Source: an uncultured Oscillospiraceae bacterium (GTDB lineage Bacteria > Bacillota > Clostridia > Oscillospirales > Ruminococcaceae). From it: a stretch of 52,531 nt of DNA. The stretch lies in assembly GCA_904396495.1 (NCBI GenBank), contig CAJFOJ010000033.1, forward strand, positions 1-52,531, read 5' to 3'. This document shows, piece by piece, positions 7,992 through 16,859 of the stretch. The notes under the pieces are model-generated. The model was given only the letters and a program-made list of their open reading frames with translations, was not told where the DNA came from and searched no databases. Both the position numbers and the translations under genes were made by a program. The first letter of the stretch is position 1, and each line of letters begins with the position of its first letter.

Positions 7992-8726
7992 ATGGAAAAC
8001 GACATGCTATCACTCAACCAACAGTCAATTTATGTAAGGCTCAAACAAAAGCTGTTAGAACTACTGGGCTTTTCAAAGCGCATTGACTACATAAACGGCT
8101 CCCAAACGCTTCCTCCCCCGCTAAATCGGGAGGAGGAGGAGCAAATGTTTGCCCTCTTAGCCACAGATCCGGAAAAGGCCCGCAATGAACTCATTACCCA
8201 CAATCTTCGGCTGGTGGTGTATATCGCACGAAAATTTGAATCCACAGGCATCAACATTGAGGACTTGATTTCCATCGGCACTATCGGGCTCATCAAGGCA
8301 GTCAACACCTTTTCACCTGAAAAGAAAATTAAACTCGCCACTTATGCCTCCCGCTGCATTGAAAACGAAATTCTCATGCATCTTAGGAAAAACAGCCATC
8401 AGAAAACAGAGCTCTCCTTTGACGAACCTCTCAATATTGACTGGGACGGCAACGAACTGTTGCTCTCCGACATCCTCGGCACCGACGAGGACTGCGTCAA
8501 CCGAAACATGGAAAACGAAGCGGAGCGGACTGCCCTCATGAACTGCATCAACCGTTTAAGCAGTAGGGAGAGGCAAATTATGGAGTTGCGATTTGGTCTT
8601 CACGGACAGCAGGAGCGCACCCAAAAGGAGGTGGCCGATCTTATCGGCATTTCCCAGTCTTATATTTCCCGACTGGAAAAGCGCATCATCAAGCGGCTTC
8701 AAAAAGATATGGAACGGGAATTTTAA
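7992..8726 (+). CDS. sigE: RNA polymerase sporulation sigma factor SigE
   Basis: A 244-residue sigma-70 factor nearly collinear with B. subtilis pro-sigma-E. It has a hydrophobic/basic prosequence of about 30 residues, then [12 protein letters not shown], region 2 [37 protein letters not shown], then [19 protein letters not shown] and region 4 [11 protein letters not shown] ... [16 protein letters not shown] (each quoted in part). It directs mother-cell transcription after cleavage by SpoIIGA, which is encoded 12 bp upstream. ATG 7992 has AGGGGAAAGG immediately upstream; an in-frame ATG at 8004 is possible. sigG, the usual third gene of this locus, does not follow. Confidence 0.95.
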   Translation: MENDMLSLNQQSIYVRLKQKLLELLGFSKRIDYINGSQTLPPPLNREEEEQMFALLATDPEKARNELITHNLRLVVYIARKFESTGINIEDLISIGTIGLIKAVNTFSPEKKIKLATYASRCIENEILMHLRKNSHQKTELSFDEPLNIDWDGNELLLSDILGTDEDCVNRNMENEAERTALMNCINRLSSRERQIMELRFGLHGQQERTQKEVADLIGISQSYISRLEKRIIKRLQKDMEREF

Positions 8727-8803
8727 TTTTCCTTTGGCAGTTTGTAACACAACCCGACCTCCCGACATAGTATGCAGTACAATAATTTTAAGGAGGTTCT
8801 CTT

Positions 8804-8941
8804 ATGAACTGTTTTGGTGGAAACTGCAGTTGGATCCTGATCATCATCCTCTTGTTGGTGTGCTGCTGTGGTAACAACGGCTTCGGCGGCTGCGGCTGCA
8901 ACAACAACTGTGGCTGCAACAATGATTGCGGATGCTGCTAA
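8804..8941 (+). CDS. 45-residue Cys-rich membrane miniprotein
   Basis: ATG follows a strong AAGGAGG (8790-8796) by seven bases and opens a 45-codon frame ending TAA at 8939-8941. The product begins MNCFGGNCSW, has a short hydrophobic helix ILIIILLLV (11-19), then CCCGNNGFGGCGC and repeated N/G/C motifs. It has 12 cysteines in 45 residues. It resembles the small Gly/Cys/Asn-rich sporulation-associated peptides of Firmicutes (YjcZ-like), but I cannot fix the family. A CATAGTATG sequence 30 bp upstream, with AC about 17 bp before it, weakly resembles a sigma-K promoter. It directly follows sigE and ends at a strong terminator. Confidence 0.75.
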   Translation: MNCFGGNCSWILIIILLLVCCCGNNGFGGCGCNNNCGCNNDCGCC

Positions 8942-8954
8942 TCCTTCTTGCATA

Positions 8955-8988
8955 AAAAAGAGCAGGGCATTTTAGCCCTGCTCTTTTT
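8955..8988 (+). terminator. intrinsic terminator after the Cys-rich miniprotein
   Basis: Arms AAAAAGAGCAGGGC and GCCCTGCTCTTTTT around ATTTTA, ending in a T-run. It is 14 bp downstream of the stop. Confidence 0.9.
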
Positions 8989-8996
8989 GTGCGTTT

Positions 8997-9063
8997 AAAA
9001 ACAAGGAGCCAGTTTGGAAACTATTGTGAGGACTTATTCTCCCACACCCGTTTCCAAACCAGC
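8997..9063 (-). terminator. long-stem terminator of the fab/acp unit
   Basis: On the minus strand, a 14-bp stem (GCTGGTTTGGAAAC with GTTTCCAAACTGGC, two G-U pairs) encloses a 28-base loop and is followed by TCCTTGTTTTT. It lies about 40 bp after the acpP stop and is the natural end of the fatty-acid transcription unit. Confidence 0.65.
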
Positions 9064-9101
9064 CCGTTACTTGTTATCCTTTTATAGAAAATCAAAAGGA
9101 T

Positions 9102-9332
9102 CTATTGAGCATTATCTTCGATATATTTTACGATATCGCCAACGGTTTTGATATTCTCTACTTGATCGTCTGGAATTTCAACATCAAATTCTTCTTCCAA
9201 AGACATCACAAGGTCGACAAGATCCAAAGAATCGGCGCCCAAGTCATCCGTGACAGATGCTTCCATGGTCACTTTCTCCTCTTCGACATCCAACTGGTCA
9301 ACCAGAATATCTTTTACCTTTTCGAATACCAT
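9102..9332 (-). CDS. acpP: acyl carrier protein
   Basis: A 76-residue acidic protein carrying the phosphopantetheine attachment motif [11 protein letters not shown] (Ser about 36) and the usual [11 protein letters not shown] helix. It carries growing acyl chains in type II fatty-acid synthesis. The start at 9332 has AGGAGGGG six bases upstream, so the longer reading to 9485 is not needed. It is the last gene of the leftward fab/acc series but is separated from accA by 271 bp, which suggests an additional promoter (a TATAAT lies at 9371-9366 on its strand). Many Firmicutes instead place acpP between fabH and fabK. Confidence 0.96.
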   Translation of the reverse strand: MVFEKVKDILVDQLDVEEEKVTMEASVTDDLGADSLDLVDLVMSLEEEFDVEIPDDQVENIKTVGDIVKYIEDNAQ

Positions 9333-9482
9333 GTGTTCCCCTCCTAACTGCATTGTGATGGTTCTATTATAATGTGTGCCGAACACATCCAGATGGTTTT
9401 GTTCAAGTACAGGATTCCGCCGCAAAGACAGCAAAATCTTCTCCTTCAAACTGGAATGTTGTGAGATACCAGTTTGGGCACC

Positions 9483-9495
9483 CATTGTAACAATG
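9483..9495. promoter_or_regulatory. candidate fab operator site (acpP copy)
   Basis: The palindrome CATTGTAACAATG lies in the accA-acpP gap. On the plus strand ATTGTAACAATGCC matches 13 of 14 bases of a sequence upstream of fabD (18127-18140). A minus-strand TATAGT at 9523-9518 could be the associated -10. The regulator is unknown. Confidence 0.45.
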
Positions 9496-9499
9496 CCTG

Positions 9500-9541
9500 A
9501 ATCTCATAAATGCAACTATAGTCGATCGCTCTTATGAGATT
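9500..9541. repeat. 10-bp inverted repeat in the accA-acpP gap
   Basis: AATCTCATAA and its complement TTATGAGATT are separated by 22 bases. No T-run follows on either side, so it is not an obvious terminator. It may be an mRNA structure after accA or part of acpP control. Confidence 0.45.
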
Positions 9542-9603
9542 AAACGGTTATACCGCTTAAATAAACTGCAACAAATTTATTTAACAGACATTATTATAAC
9601 ACG

Positions 9604-10437
9604 CTAAGGGCAGTTATACCCATATGAATGCGATTTCTCTTCAAAGGCCCCAATTTTTCTGAACTTATTATATCGTGCTTCCAGTAAATTTGCAATACTT
9701 TTCCCAGTTAATTTTTTGAGGGCCCCGATAAGGTAATCGGAAATATTGCCGGCCATAACTTGGTGATTCATATGAGCACCGCCAGCTGGTTCCGGAATAA
9801 TGCTGTCGCATACTCCTAAACTGACCATATCCTCCGCCGTAATGTGTAATTTTTCTGCCGCTTCCTTTTCTTTGGAGGCGTCTTTCCACAGAATGCTGGC
9901 ACAACCCCTAGGGGAAATGACGCAGTAGACCGCATTTTGGAGCATAGCAAACTCATCGCAAACACCCAAAGCCAACGCGCCGCCGGAGCCGCCTTCCCCT
10001 AAAATGATGGAAATAACCGGTACCCGTAAGGTTGAAAATTCCTTTAGGTTGCGGGCAATAGCCTCGCCCTGCCCTCTCTCCTCCGCAGCCACGCCGCAAA
10101 AGGCACCTGGCGTATCGATAAAACAGATCACCGGCCGGCCAAATTTCTCTGCCTGCTTGGCTAAGCGGAGGGCTTTACGATAGCCCTCCGGATGAGGACA
10201 GGAAAAATTGGTCTTTTTGTTTTCTTCCAAATCCCGTCCCTTTACCTCAGCGAGTACTGTGACAGACAAGCCGTTAAACCGGCCGATACCGCCCAAAATG
10301 GCCGCATCGTCCCCAAAGCAGCGGTCGCCGTGCAGTTCATAAAACTCGTCAAAAATCAGAGGGATATAGTCGTTTATGGTGGGCCGCCCCTTATGGCGGA
10401 TTAATTCAATTCTATCCCAAGGAGTCAACTGTTCCAT
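9604..10437 (-). CDS. accA: acetyl-CoA carboxylase carboxyltransferase, alpha subunit
   Basis: A 277-residue carboxyltransferase alpha subunit that joins AccD to move the carboxyl group from biotin to acetyl-CoA, making malonyl-CoA. Motifs are [42 protein letters not shown] and the oxyanion-hole segment [13 protein letters not shown]. It is slightly shorter at the N-terminus than E. coli AccA, as usual for Firmicutes. It overlaps accD by 13 bp, so coupled translation keeps the two subunits equimolar. It is followed by an inverted repeat and then acpP. Confidence 0.96.
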   Translation of the reverse strand: MEQLTPWDRIELIRHKGRPTINDYIPLIFDEFYELHGDRCFGDDAAILGGIGRFNGLSVTVLAEVKGRDLEENKKTNFSCPHPEGYRKALRLAKQAEKFGRPVICFIDTPGAFCGVAAEERGQGEAIARNLKEFSTLRVPVISIILGEGGSGGALALGVCDEFAMLQNAVYCVISPRGCASILWKDASKEKEAAEKLHITAEDMVSLGVCDSIIPEPAGGAHMNHQVMAGNISDYLIGALKKLTGKSIANLLEARYNKFRKIGAFEEKSHSYGYNCP

Positions 10438-11300
10438 TTGTTTTCCTCCTTTAGATGCAACTTTAACAGTTTGGAAATGGTACGGCGCATGTTGACTCGT
10501 GGGACGATCATATCCACAAATCCATGCTCCAGCATGAATTCCGCCGACTGAAAGTCGTCCGGCAACCGCTGTTTAATGGTCCCTTCAATCACCCGGCGCC
10601 CAGCAAATCCAATGAGCACTTTGGGTTCAGCGATAATAATGTCCCCCAAAGACGCAAAAGACGCGGTGACACCGCCCGTTGTCGGATCGGTGAGGACGGT
10701 GATGTATAGAAGTCCTTTGTCGGAATGGCGGGCAACCGCGGCAGAAGTTTTTGCCATCTGCATCAGGGAAATAATCCCCTCCTGCATCCTTGCACCGCCG
10801 GAAGCGGTAAAGGCAACTACCGGTAATTCCTTTTCAGTGGCCCGTTCAAAGGCCCTAGTGATCTTCTCTCCCACCACTGAGCCCATAGAGGCCATCATAA
10901 AGCGGGAATCCATGATGATGATAACACATTTCCGCCTCCTGATAGTGCATTCTCCGGTGATAACGGCATCTTTGAGCCCCGTTTTTTCCTGCATCTCTTT
11001 TAGCTTGTCGTCATATCCCTCAAAATCCAAAGGATTAAGGGAACTCATTTCAGCATCGTATTCCACAAAGCTTCCCTGGTCCACTGTGAGATCCAGCCGC
11101 TCTTTTGCGGAAATCCGTGCATGGTAAGAACAAGCGGAACAGACCTTGAGCCCCGCCTTGTATTCGTCCATGAACATGACGTTCTGACAGCGGGGGCATT
11201 TAAAGAGCAAATCCCCCGGCATCTTGGACCTGATGTTGTTCGGTGTCTTGTCGTCGTAGTCAAGTCGTGCCTTGACAACCTTAAACAAATCTTCCAGCAT
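10425..11300 (-). CDS. accD: acetyl-CoA carboxylase carboxyltransferase, beta subunit
   Basis: A 291-residue beta subunit with the N-terminal zinc ribbon CPRCQNVMF...CSAC (about residues 34-56) and the crotonase-like core [16 protein letters not shown] and [20 protein letters not shown]. It pairs with AccA. It sits between accC and accA in the order typical of Firmicutes fab clusters. The Shine-Dalgarno (AAAGG) lies rather far, about 12 bases, from the chosen ATG. An in-frame alternative was not obvious. Confidence 0.96.
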   Translation of the reverse strand: MLEDLFKVVKARLDYDDKTPNNIRSKMPGDLLFKCPRCQNVMFMDEYKAGLKVCSACSYHARISAKERLDLTVDQGSFVEYDAEMSSLNPLDFEGYDDKLKEMQEKTGLKDAVITGECTIRRRKCVIIIMDSRFMMASMGSVVGEKITRAFERATEKELPVVAFTASGGARMQEGIISLMQMAKTSAAVARHSDKGLLYITVLTDPTTGGVTASFASLGDIIIAEPKVLIGFAGRRVIEGTIKQRLPDDFQSAEFMLEHGFVDMIVPRVNMRRTISKLLKLHLKEENKWNS

Positions 11301-11353
11301 TCACATTCATGCCTTTCTGCATCTGATATAGAAGGACGTTACGTGCGGGCACA

Positions 11354-12706
11354 TCATCGTTTGAAATGAAGATGCTCACTTCTTCCCAGATAGCCGATGT
11401 CGTAATTTCCCGCCTCCACATTGGGATCCTTCATTAAGTTTAACTGAAAATCGATATTGGTGTCAACACCTTCGACTAAAAACTCCGCCAAAGCCCATTT
11501 CATCTTCATAATCGCCTCCTGCCGAGTAGGGGCATAGGCGATGAGCTTTGCGATCATGCTGTCGTAATAAGGGGAGATTTCGCACCCCTGATAAACGGCG
11601 CTGTCAATGCGGATTCCAGGGCCGCCAGGCATGTGAAGCCCCTGAATTTTGCCAGGAGACGGCCTGAAATCCAGTTCCGGATTCTCGGCGTTAACCCGGC
11701 ACTCGATAGCATGGCCCCGCATGGCAATATCCTCCTGTTCAAAGTCCAGGTGACGCCCCGCAGCAATCAAAATCTGGTTTTTGACTAGGTCAATGCCGGT
11801 GACCATCTCGGTAATGGGATGCTCCACTTGAATACGGGTGTTCATCTCCATAAAATAGAAGTCCTTGCCGGAGAGAAGAAATTCCACTGTTCCCGCGTTT
11901 CGGTAACCACAAGCGACCGCTGCCTTGACCGCCGCCTCCCCCATCGCTTTGCGAAGAGAAGGGGTCATGACGGGGCAGGGGCACTCCTCAATGAGCTTTT
12001 GGTTCCGGCGCTGCAAAGAGCAGTCCCGCTCCCCCAGGTAAACCACGTTTCCATAATGATCCGCTAAAATTTGGATTTCCACATGGCGGGGGTTCTCAAT
12101 AAATTTTTCAATGTATACGCCGTCGTCTCCAAAAAACGCCAACGCCTCCTGGCGAGCGGCATTTATGGCAGATTCCAACTGGGAGTCGTTTTGAACTTGC
12201 CGGATTCCGCGGCCTCCGCCACCGGCCGAGGCTTTGACCATAACGGGATATCCCACCTCGTTGGCAATTTGTAGCGCTTCCTCTAACGTTTTTACTACTC
12301 CGTCAGATCCGGGTATCACCGGCACACCGCCGTTTTTCATCGTCATTTTGGCCTGGGCCTTGTCGCCCATCAGCTCCATGGCAGCAGGAGTAGGCCCAAT
12401 AAAGGTCACGCCGCATTTTTCACACATCCGAGCAAAGTTGGCGTTTTCCGACAGGAAGCCAAAGCCTGGATGGACAGCCTCAGCTCCCGTCCGCTCACAG
12501 GCGGCCAGGATCGCCTTGATGTTCAGGTAGCTTTCCGCCGTTTTCGCCGGGCCAATACAGATGGCTTCGTCGGCGATCTGAGCGTGGAGGGCTGTCCGGT
12601 CGGCCTCAGAAAAAACCGCCACAGTGGCGATACCCAGTTCCCGACAAGCGCGGATGATACGGACGGCAATCTCTCCACGGTTAGCAATCAGAACTTTATG
12701 AAACAT
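11354..12706 (-). CDS. accC: biotin carboxylase
   Basis: A 450-residue ATP-grasp enzyme that carboxylates biotin on AccB with bicarbonate and ATP. It shows the N-terminal KVLIANRGEIAVRIIRACRELG, the glycine-rich loop KASAGGGGRGIR (about residues 159-170), EKFIENPRHVEIQILAD and the catalytic region MEMNTRIQVEHPITE. It has full family length with no gaps. GGAG lies eight bases before ATG. It is preceded by fabZ with an 85-bp gap. Confidence 0.97.
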   Translation of the reverse strand: MFHKVLIANRGEIAVRIIRACRELGIATVAVFSEADRTALHAQIADEAICIGPAKTAESYLNIKAILAACERTGAEAVHPGFGFLSENANFARMCEKCGVTFIGPTPAAMELMGDKAQAKMTMKNGGVPVIPGSDGVVKTLEEALQIANEVGYPVMVKASAGGGGRGIRQVQNDSQLESAINAARQEALAFFGDDGVYIEKFIENPRHVEIQILADHYGNVVYLGERDCSLQRRNQKLIEECPCPVMTPSLRKAMGEAAVKAAVACGYRNAGTVEFLLSGKDFYFMEMNTRIQVEHPITEMVTGIDLVKNQILIAAGRHLDFEQEDIAMRGHAIECRVNAENPELDFRPSPGKIQGLHMPGGPGIRIDSAVYQGCEISPYYDSMIAKLIAYAPTRQEAIMKMKWALAEFLVEGVDTNIDFQLNLMKDPNVEAGNYDIGYLGRSEHLHFKR

Positions 12707-12791
12707 AAAAATAGCTCCAGTTCAATCATTGGTTGTCTATACTCATATGATATATTGTAGAAGAATATCCATTTCGTATAAAATATTCCAT

Positions 12792-13223
12792 TTAATTTCC
12801 CAAAGCAAAAGTGATCTCCGCGGTCACGGCCTTTTTGCCGTTCACCGTGGCCACCGCCTTGCCCACACCGATGCTGCCGCGGGATTTTATCATCTCGACA
12901 GAAAGCACCAATGTATCTCCGGGCTTGACCTGCTGGCGAAAACGCGCCTTGTCAATTCCGGCGAAAAAGGCGATTTTCCCCTTGTTTTCCGGCAGGGATA
13001 AAGCGCAGACTGCTCCGGCCTGAGCCAACATCTCAATGGTGAGGACGCCGGGCTGAACCGGCATTCCCGGAAAATGTCCCTTAAACCAAGGTTCTTCCGG
13101 CTTAAGATACTTTGTTGCCACTACCCGGACACCCGGCTCCAACTCCAACACCTCGTCGATGAGGAGGAAAGGATCCCTATGGGGAATGATTTCCTTAATT
13201 TGTTCTAGATTGAGCAGCGCCAT
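12792..13223 (-). CDS. fabZ: 3-hydroxyacyl-ACP dehydratase FabZ
   Basis: A 143-residue hot-dog-fold dehydratase, the only 3-hydroxyacyl-ACP dehydratase in this cluster. It carries the active-site histidine motif HRDPFLLIDEV (about 14-24) and the central-helix motif FKGHFPGMPVQPGVLTIEMLAQAGA with its catalytic glutamate. It lies 15 bp downstream of accB and upstream of accC, the order seen in streptococci and clostridia. Confidence 0.96.
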   Translation of the reverse strand: MALLNLEQIKEIIPHRDPFLLIDEVLELEPGVRVVATKYLKPEEPWFKGHFPGMPVQPGVLTIEMLAQAGAVCALSLPENKGKIAFFAGIDKARFRQQVKPGDTLVLSVEMIKSRGSIGVGKAVATVNGKKAVTAEITFALGN

Positions 13224-13238
13224 CTGCCTTCCGCCTTT

Positions 13239-13682
13239 CTATTCGATGATGAGGATGGGCTGGCCATATTCCACGCCCTCGCCGTTTTCCACTAAGACCT
13301 TCGTGACGGTCCCATCAAACTCACTCTTGATTTCGTTCATCAGTTTCATTGACTCAATAATAAACAGGGTATCCCCTTTGTGAACCACTGTCCCCACAGG
13401 GGCAAAGGCCGGCTTGTCTGGGGCGGAACCTGCGTAAAACGTCCCAACAAGGGGGGATTTTACCACATTGCCGGAAGGTTCTTCTTTTGTGCTTTCCACA
13501 ACCGGTTGTGGTGCCACTACTGGGGCCCCAGTAGCGGCCTGTTCGTAGACAACCTGAGCCTGCTCCGCTTTCAGGGAAAGCTCAAAACCCTCCACCTTGA
13601 CAGAAACCTCCGTCAACCGGTCAGCGGCCATTTTATCCATTAGTTCCTTAATTTCAGAAACAGTTAATTTCATTTCAGCCAT
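13239..13682 (-). CDS. accB: biotin carboxyl carrier protein
   Basis: A 147-residue BCCP with an N-terminal helical segment, an Ala/Pro/Val-rich linker (about 50-75) and a C-terminal biotinyl domain. The biotinylation motif reads ESMKLMNEI, with Met-Lys-Leu where E. coli has Met-Lys-Met; this variant is common in Firmicutes. It is the substrate of AccC and AccA/AccD encoded downstream. Confidence 0.96.
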   Translation of the reverse strand: MAEMKLTVSEIKELMDKMAADRLTEVSVKVEGFELSLKAEQAQVVYEQAATGAPVVAPQPVVESTKEEPSGNVVKSPLVGTFYAGSAPDKPAFAPVGTVVHKGDTLFIIESMKLMNEIKSEFDGTVTKVLVENGEGVEYGQPILIIE

Positions 13683-13708
13683 GATCTACCCTCACTATTC
13701 TGTCAGGA

Positions 13709-14944
13709 TTATTCCTCGTACTTTTTCAGACAAATACAGGCGTTGTGTCCGCCAAACCCCAGAGAATCAGTCAGCGCCACTTTGATATCGGCTTTCCGGG
13801 CACCTTCGGTTACATAGTCGAGGTCGCAGTTTTCATCCGGCACTTTGTAGCCCAACGTGCCGGGAATGACGCCGTTTTTCAGCGCCAACGTCGTGGCGAT
13901 CGCCTCCACCGCGCCAGCGGCGCCCAACAAATGCCCGGTCATCGACTTGGTAGAAGATACGGCAACTTTTTGGGCCGCCTCGCCCAGTGCCACCTTGATG
14001 GCATTGGTCTCATAGTAGTCGTTGATGGGAGTGGATGTGCCGTGAGCATTGATGTAATCCACATCCTTGGGACTGAGCCCCGCTTCTTCAATGGCCAGTT
14101 GCATCGCCTTGGCGGGCGCTTCCCCGTCGGGGGCGGGGCTGGTGATGTGATAGGCGTCTCCCGTGGCGCCATAGCCAACGATCTCGCCGTAAATAGTCGC
14201 GTTTCTTGCCTTTGCGTGCTCCAGTTCCTCTAAGATGAGAATACCGGCTCCTTCACCCATAACAAAGCCGTCCCGCTCCTTGTCAAAGGGAATGGATGCC
14301 CGATCCGGATCGGACGATTTGGAGAGGGCTCCCATATTGTCAAAGCCCGCAATGGAAAATTTAGTAATAGCAGCTTCGGCGCCTCCGGTGACGCAGACGT
14401 CCAAATAGCCGTTTTTGATGTTGTGGAATGCTTCACCAACCGCGTGAGTGGAGGTGGCGCAGGCGGTAACCGGCGCGTAATTGACGCCCTTAAACCCAGT
14501 CCGGATGGAAATGTTCCCCGCCGCCATGTTGGAAATCATGGTAGGGATAAAGAAAACAGAAACCCGTTTTGGGCCCTTTTCCAAATATTTGCTGTGCTCT
14601 GACTCCCAGGTGCTCATTCCGCCGATCCCGCTGCCGACAATGACGCCTACCCGGTAAGGGTCCAGGTCTTTAAAGTCAGAACCACAGTTTTTGAGCGCCT
14701 GTTCTGCTGCATAAATAGCGAATTGGCAATACCGGTCCGTACGGCGCAGCTCTTTCTTTTCTAAAACGGTCAAAGGGTCAAAGTCCTTGATCTCGGCTGC
14801 GACCGTCACTTCCATGTCGGAACAATCAAAGCTCTCGATTTGAGAAAAACCGTGTTTGCCGTTTTTGAGACTTTGCCAAAAGGTCTCTACATCTTTGCCA
14901 ATGGAAGTGACCACTCCCATTCCGGTGATTACAACTCTTCTCAT
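13709..14944 (-). CDS. fabF: 3-oxoacyl-ACP synthase II
   Basis: A 411-residue condensing enzyme that elongates acyl-ACP with malonyl-ACP. The catalytic triad is visible: Cys in TACATSTHAVGEA (about 164), His in NAHGTSTPIND (about 303) and His in SMTGHLLGAAGA (about 340). The N-terminus MRRVVITGMGVVTSIG is standard. There is no good Shine-Dalgarno sequence within 12 bases of the ATG. Translation may be weak, or the 156-bp gap to fabG may hold something that compensates. Confidence 0.96.
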   Translation of the reverse strand: MRRVVITGMGVVTSIGKDVETFWQSLKNGKHGFSQIESFDCSDMEVTVAAEIKDFDPLTVLEKKELRRTDRYCQFAIYAAEQALKNCGSDFKDLDPYRVGVIVGSGIGGMSTWESEHSKYLEKGPKRVSVFFIPTMISNMAAGNISIRTGFKGVNYAPVTACATSTHAVGEAFHNIKNGYLDVCVTGGAEAAITKFSIAGFDNMGALSKSSDPDRASIPFDKERDGFVMGEGAGILILEELEHAKARNATIYGEIVGYGATGDAYHITSPAPDGEAPAKAMQLAIEEAGLSPKDVDYINAHGTSTPINDYYETNAIKVALGEAAQKVAVSSTKSMTGHLLGAAGAVEAIATTLALKNGVIPGTLGYKVPDENCDLDYVTEGARKADIKVALTDSLGFGGHNACICLKKYEE

Positions 14945-15072
14945 CTACATTACCACGCCTTTGCTTGCAGCTATTTTTCAAATTGCTGTGGCAAAGAGCT
15001 TCCTTTCATCGGAAATTGTGCCGGACCAGGTATCGCCAAAATTGGGAACCATCCAGCCAAGGCATAAAATAC

Positions 15073-15089
15073 TGTAAAAATCTTTTACA
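15073..15089. repeat. 17-bp palindrome in the fabG-fabF gap
   Basis: TGTAAAA-ATC-TTTTACA lies 12 bp after the fabG stop. There is no T-run beyond the stem. It could be a protein-binding site or an mRNA end-stabilising hairpin. Confidence 0.4.
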
Positions 15090-15100
15090 AATCACTTGAG

Positions 15101-15850
15101 CTACATCGACATGCCGCCGGACACTTCGATGATCTGCCCGGTGATGTAACCCGCTTTGTCGGACGCGAGAAACGCCACAGCGTTTGCGATGTCCTCCGGC
15201 TGACCGAACCGGCCCAAAGCGATTTGTTTCACAATAGCTTCCTTGTATTTTTCATCCAGCACATCGGTCATCGGGGTCTGGACAAATCCGGGGGCGATGG
15301 CGTTGACGGTGATATTCCGGGAACCCAACTCCTTGGCCGCCGTCTTGGTCATGCCGATGATACCGGCCTTGGAAGCGGAGTAGTTAAACTGCCCCGGATT
15401 GCCGTATACGCCTGCAACGGAAGACATATTGATGATTCTCCCACTCCGCTGGCGGATCATAATGGCGCTCACATGACGGGTCATGTTAAAGACTGACTTG
15501 TAGTTGACATTGGTCACCATATCGAACTGTTCTTCGCTCATGCGTGCCAACAGCCCATCCTTGGTGATGCCTGCGTTGTTGACCAACACATCGATGGAAC
15601 CAAAACGACTTTTAACATCTTTGACCATCTCTCCGCAGGCCGCAAAATCCGAGACGTCGCAGATAAAGCACTCTGCCTCCACGCCAAACGCCCGGCAGAC
15701 ATCTGCTACATCGGAGCCTCCGTTTTGGATTTCCACTTCGCTGCGGCAGTTGACGGCAATGTTATACCCTTCTTTCGCAAGGGTTTTTGCGATACAGGCA
15801 CCGATTCCCTGGGAGGCGCCTGTAATCAATGCGGTTTTCGCCAAAATCAA
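15101..15850 (-). CDS. fabG: 3-oxoacyl-ACP reductase FabG
   Basis: A 249-residue short-chain dehydrogenase that reduces 3-oxoacyl-ACP with NADPH. Visible are the nucleotide motif TGASQGIGACIAK, NNAGITKDGLL, and the Ser-Tyr-Lys triad in MSSVAGVYGNPGQFNYSASKAG. The C-terminus GQIIEVSGGMSM is typical. The start is TTG at 15850 by length against FabG orthologues. A second in-frame TTG at 15844 has better spacing to AAAGGAG, so the true start is uncertain by two codons. It follows fabK closely. Confidence 0.95.
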   Translation of the reverse strand: MILAKTALITGASQGIGACIAKTLAKEGYNIAVNCRSEVEIQNGGSDVADVCRAFGVEAECFICDVSDFAACGEMVKDVKSRFGSIDVLVNNAGITKDGLLARMSEEQFDMVTNVNYKSVFNMTRHVSAIMIRQRSGRIINMSSVAGVYGNPGQFNYSASKAGIIGMTKTAAKELGSRNITVNAIAPGFVQTPMTDVLDEKYKEAIVKQIALGRFGQPEDIANAVAFLASDKAGYITGQIIEVSGGMSM

Positions 15851-15871
15851 GCACTCCTTTATTTCAACTTC

Positions 15872-16816
15872 TCAAAACAGTTTGGATTTTTCTTTCACAA
15901 TCTTTTCAGCATCGCCAAAAATACTGTCCAGGATTTCCTGACAGGGGCGGATTTCTTTAATCATACCGGCGATCTGCCCGGCCATAAAGCTGCCGTTCTC
16001 CTTGTCGCCGTCCTTTACGGCCCGGCGCAGGGAACCGGTGCAGGCTTCCTCAAACTCCTCCTGGGTGAGGCCCTCCCGCTCCTTTTCCATGATACGCTTG
16101 GTAAATTTATTACGGATCTGCCGGCAGGCTGCACACCCGGAAATCCTTCCAGTCACGGCGCTGTCGGTGTCCTTTGCACTCAAAACCAGGTCTTTGTAAT
16201 TTTGGTGGATCTGACATTCATCCGATGCCAAAAAGACGGTGCCCATTTGGACGCCCTCCGCTCCCAGCATCAACGCCGCCGCCAAGCCTCTTCCGTCGGC
16301 GACTCCGCCCGCGGCAATGACGGGGATGTCCACCGCGTCCACAATCTGAGGCACAAGCGCCATGGTAGTCAGTTCCCCGATATGGCCGCCAGCCTCGGTT
16401 CCTTCCGCCACCAACGCGTCAGCTCCCGCCCGTTCCATCCGCTTCGCCAAAGCGACGGAGGGAACCACCGGGATCACCTTGATACCGGCGTTTTTCCAGG
16501 CTTCCATAAATTTACCGGGATTGCCGGCTCCCGTGGTGACGATGGGCACCCGCTCCTCGATAACGAGCTGCGCCAAATCCGCAGCGTTGGGGCTCATGAG
16601 CATGATGTTCACGCCGAAGGGTTTGTCGGTCAGCTTTTTGGCCTTCCGGATTTCCTCCCGCACTACGTCGACCGGTGCGGCGCCCCCCGCGATGAGGCCC
16701 ACGCCGCCCGCGTTGGAAACAGCGGCCGCCAAGGTAGATTCCGCTACCCAGGCCATCCCCCCTTGGATAGCGGGATATTTGACGCCTAATAATTCGGTAA
16801 CCCTTGTTTTTATCAT
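15872..16816 (-). CDS. fabK: enoyl-ACP reductase II (FMN-dependent) FabK
   Basis: A 314-residue TIM-barrel flavoprotein of the NMO/FabK family, which performs the last reduction of the elongation cycle with NADH and FMN. Motifs include YPAIQGGMAWVAESTLAAAVSNAGG, AEGTEAGGHIG and IPVIAAGGVADGRGLAAALMLGAEGVQMGT, each partly quoted. No fabI gene is seen in the window. FabK-type reductases are known to be insensitive to triclosan. It lies between fabH and fabG; in the usual order fabD would stand between fabK and fabG. Confidence 0.93.
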   Translation of the reverse strand: MIKTRVTELLGVKYPAIQGGMAWVAESTLAAAVSNAGGVGLIAGGAAPVDVVREEIRKAKKLTDKPFGVNIMLMSPNAADLAQLVIEERVPIVTTGAGNPGKFMEAWKNAGIKVIPVVPSVALAKRMERAGADALVAEGTEAGGHIGELTTMALVPQIVDAVDIPVIAAGGVADGRGLAAALMLGAEGVQMGTVFLASDECQIHQNYKDLVLSAKDTDSAVTGRISGCAACRQIRNKFTKRIMEKEREGLTQEEFEEACTGSLRRAVKDGDKENGSFMAGQIAGMIKEIRPCQEILDSIFGDAEKIVKEKSKLF

Positions 16817-16859
16817 CTTTTAAACCTGCCCTTCTCCCTTTCTGGGAAATCAGCTTCTT

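Noticed and set aside
9333-9485. Longer ACP reading with 51 extra residues
   Set aside because: AGGAGGGG and the family N-terminus fix the start at 9332.
15725-16789. 354-codon plus-strand reading opposite fabK/fabG
   Set aside because: A shadow of two well-recognised genes, with no family motif of its own.
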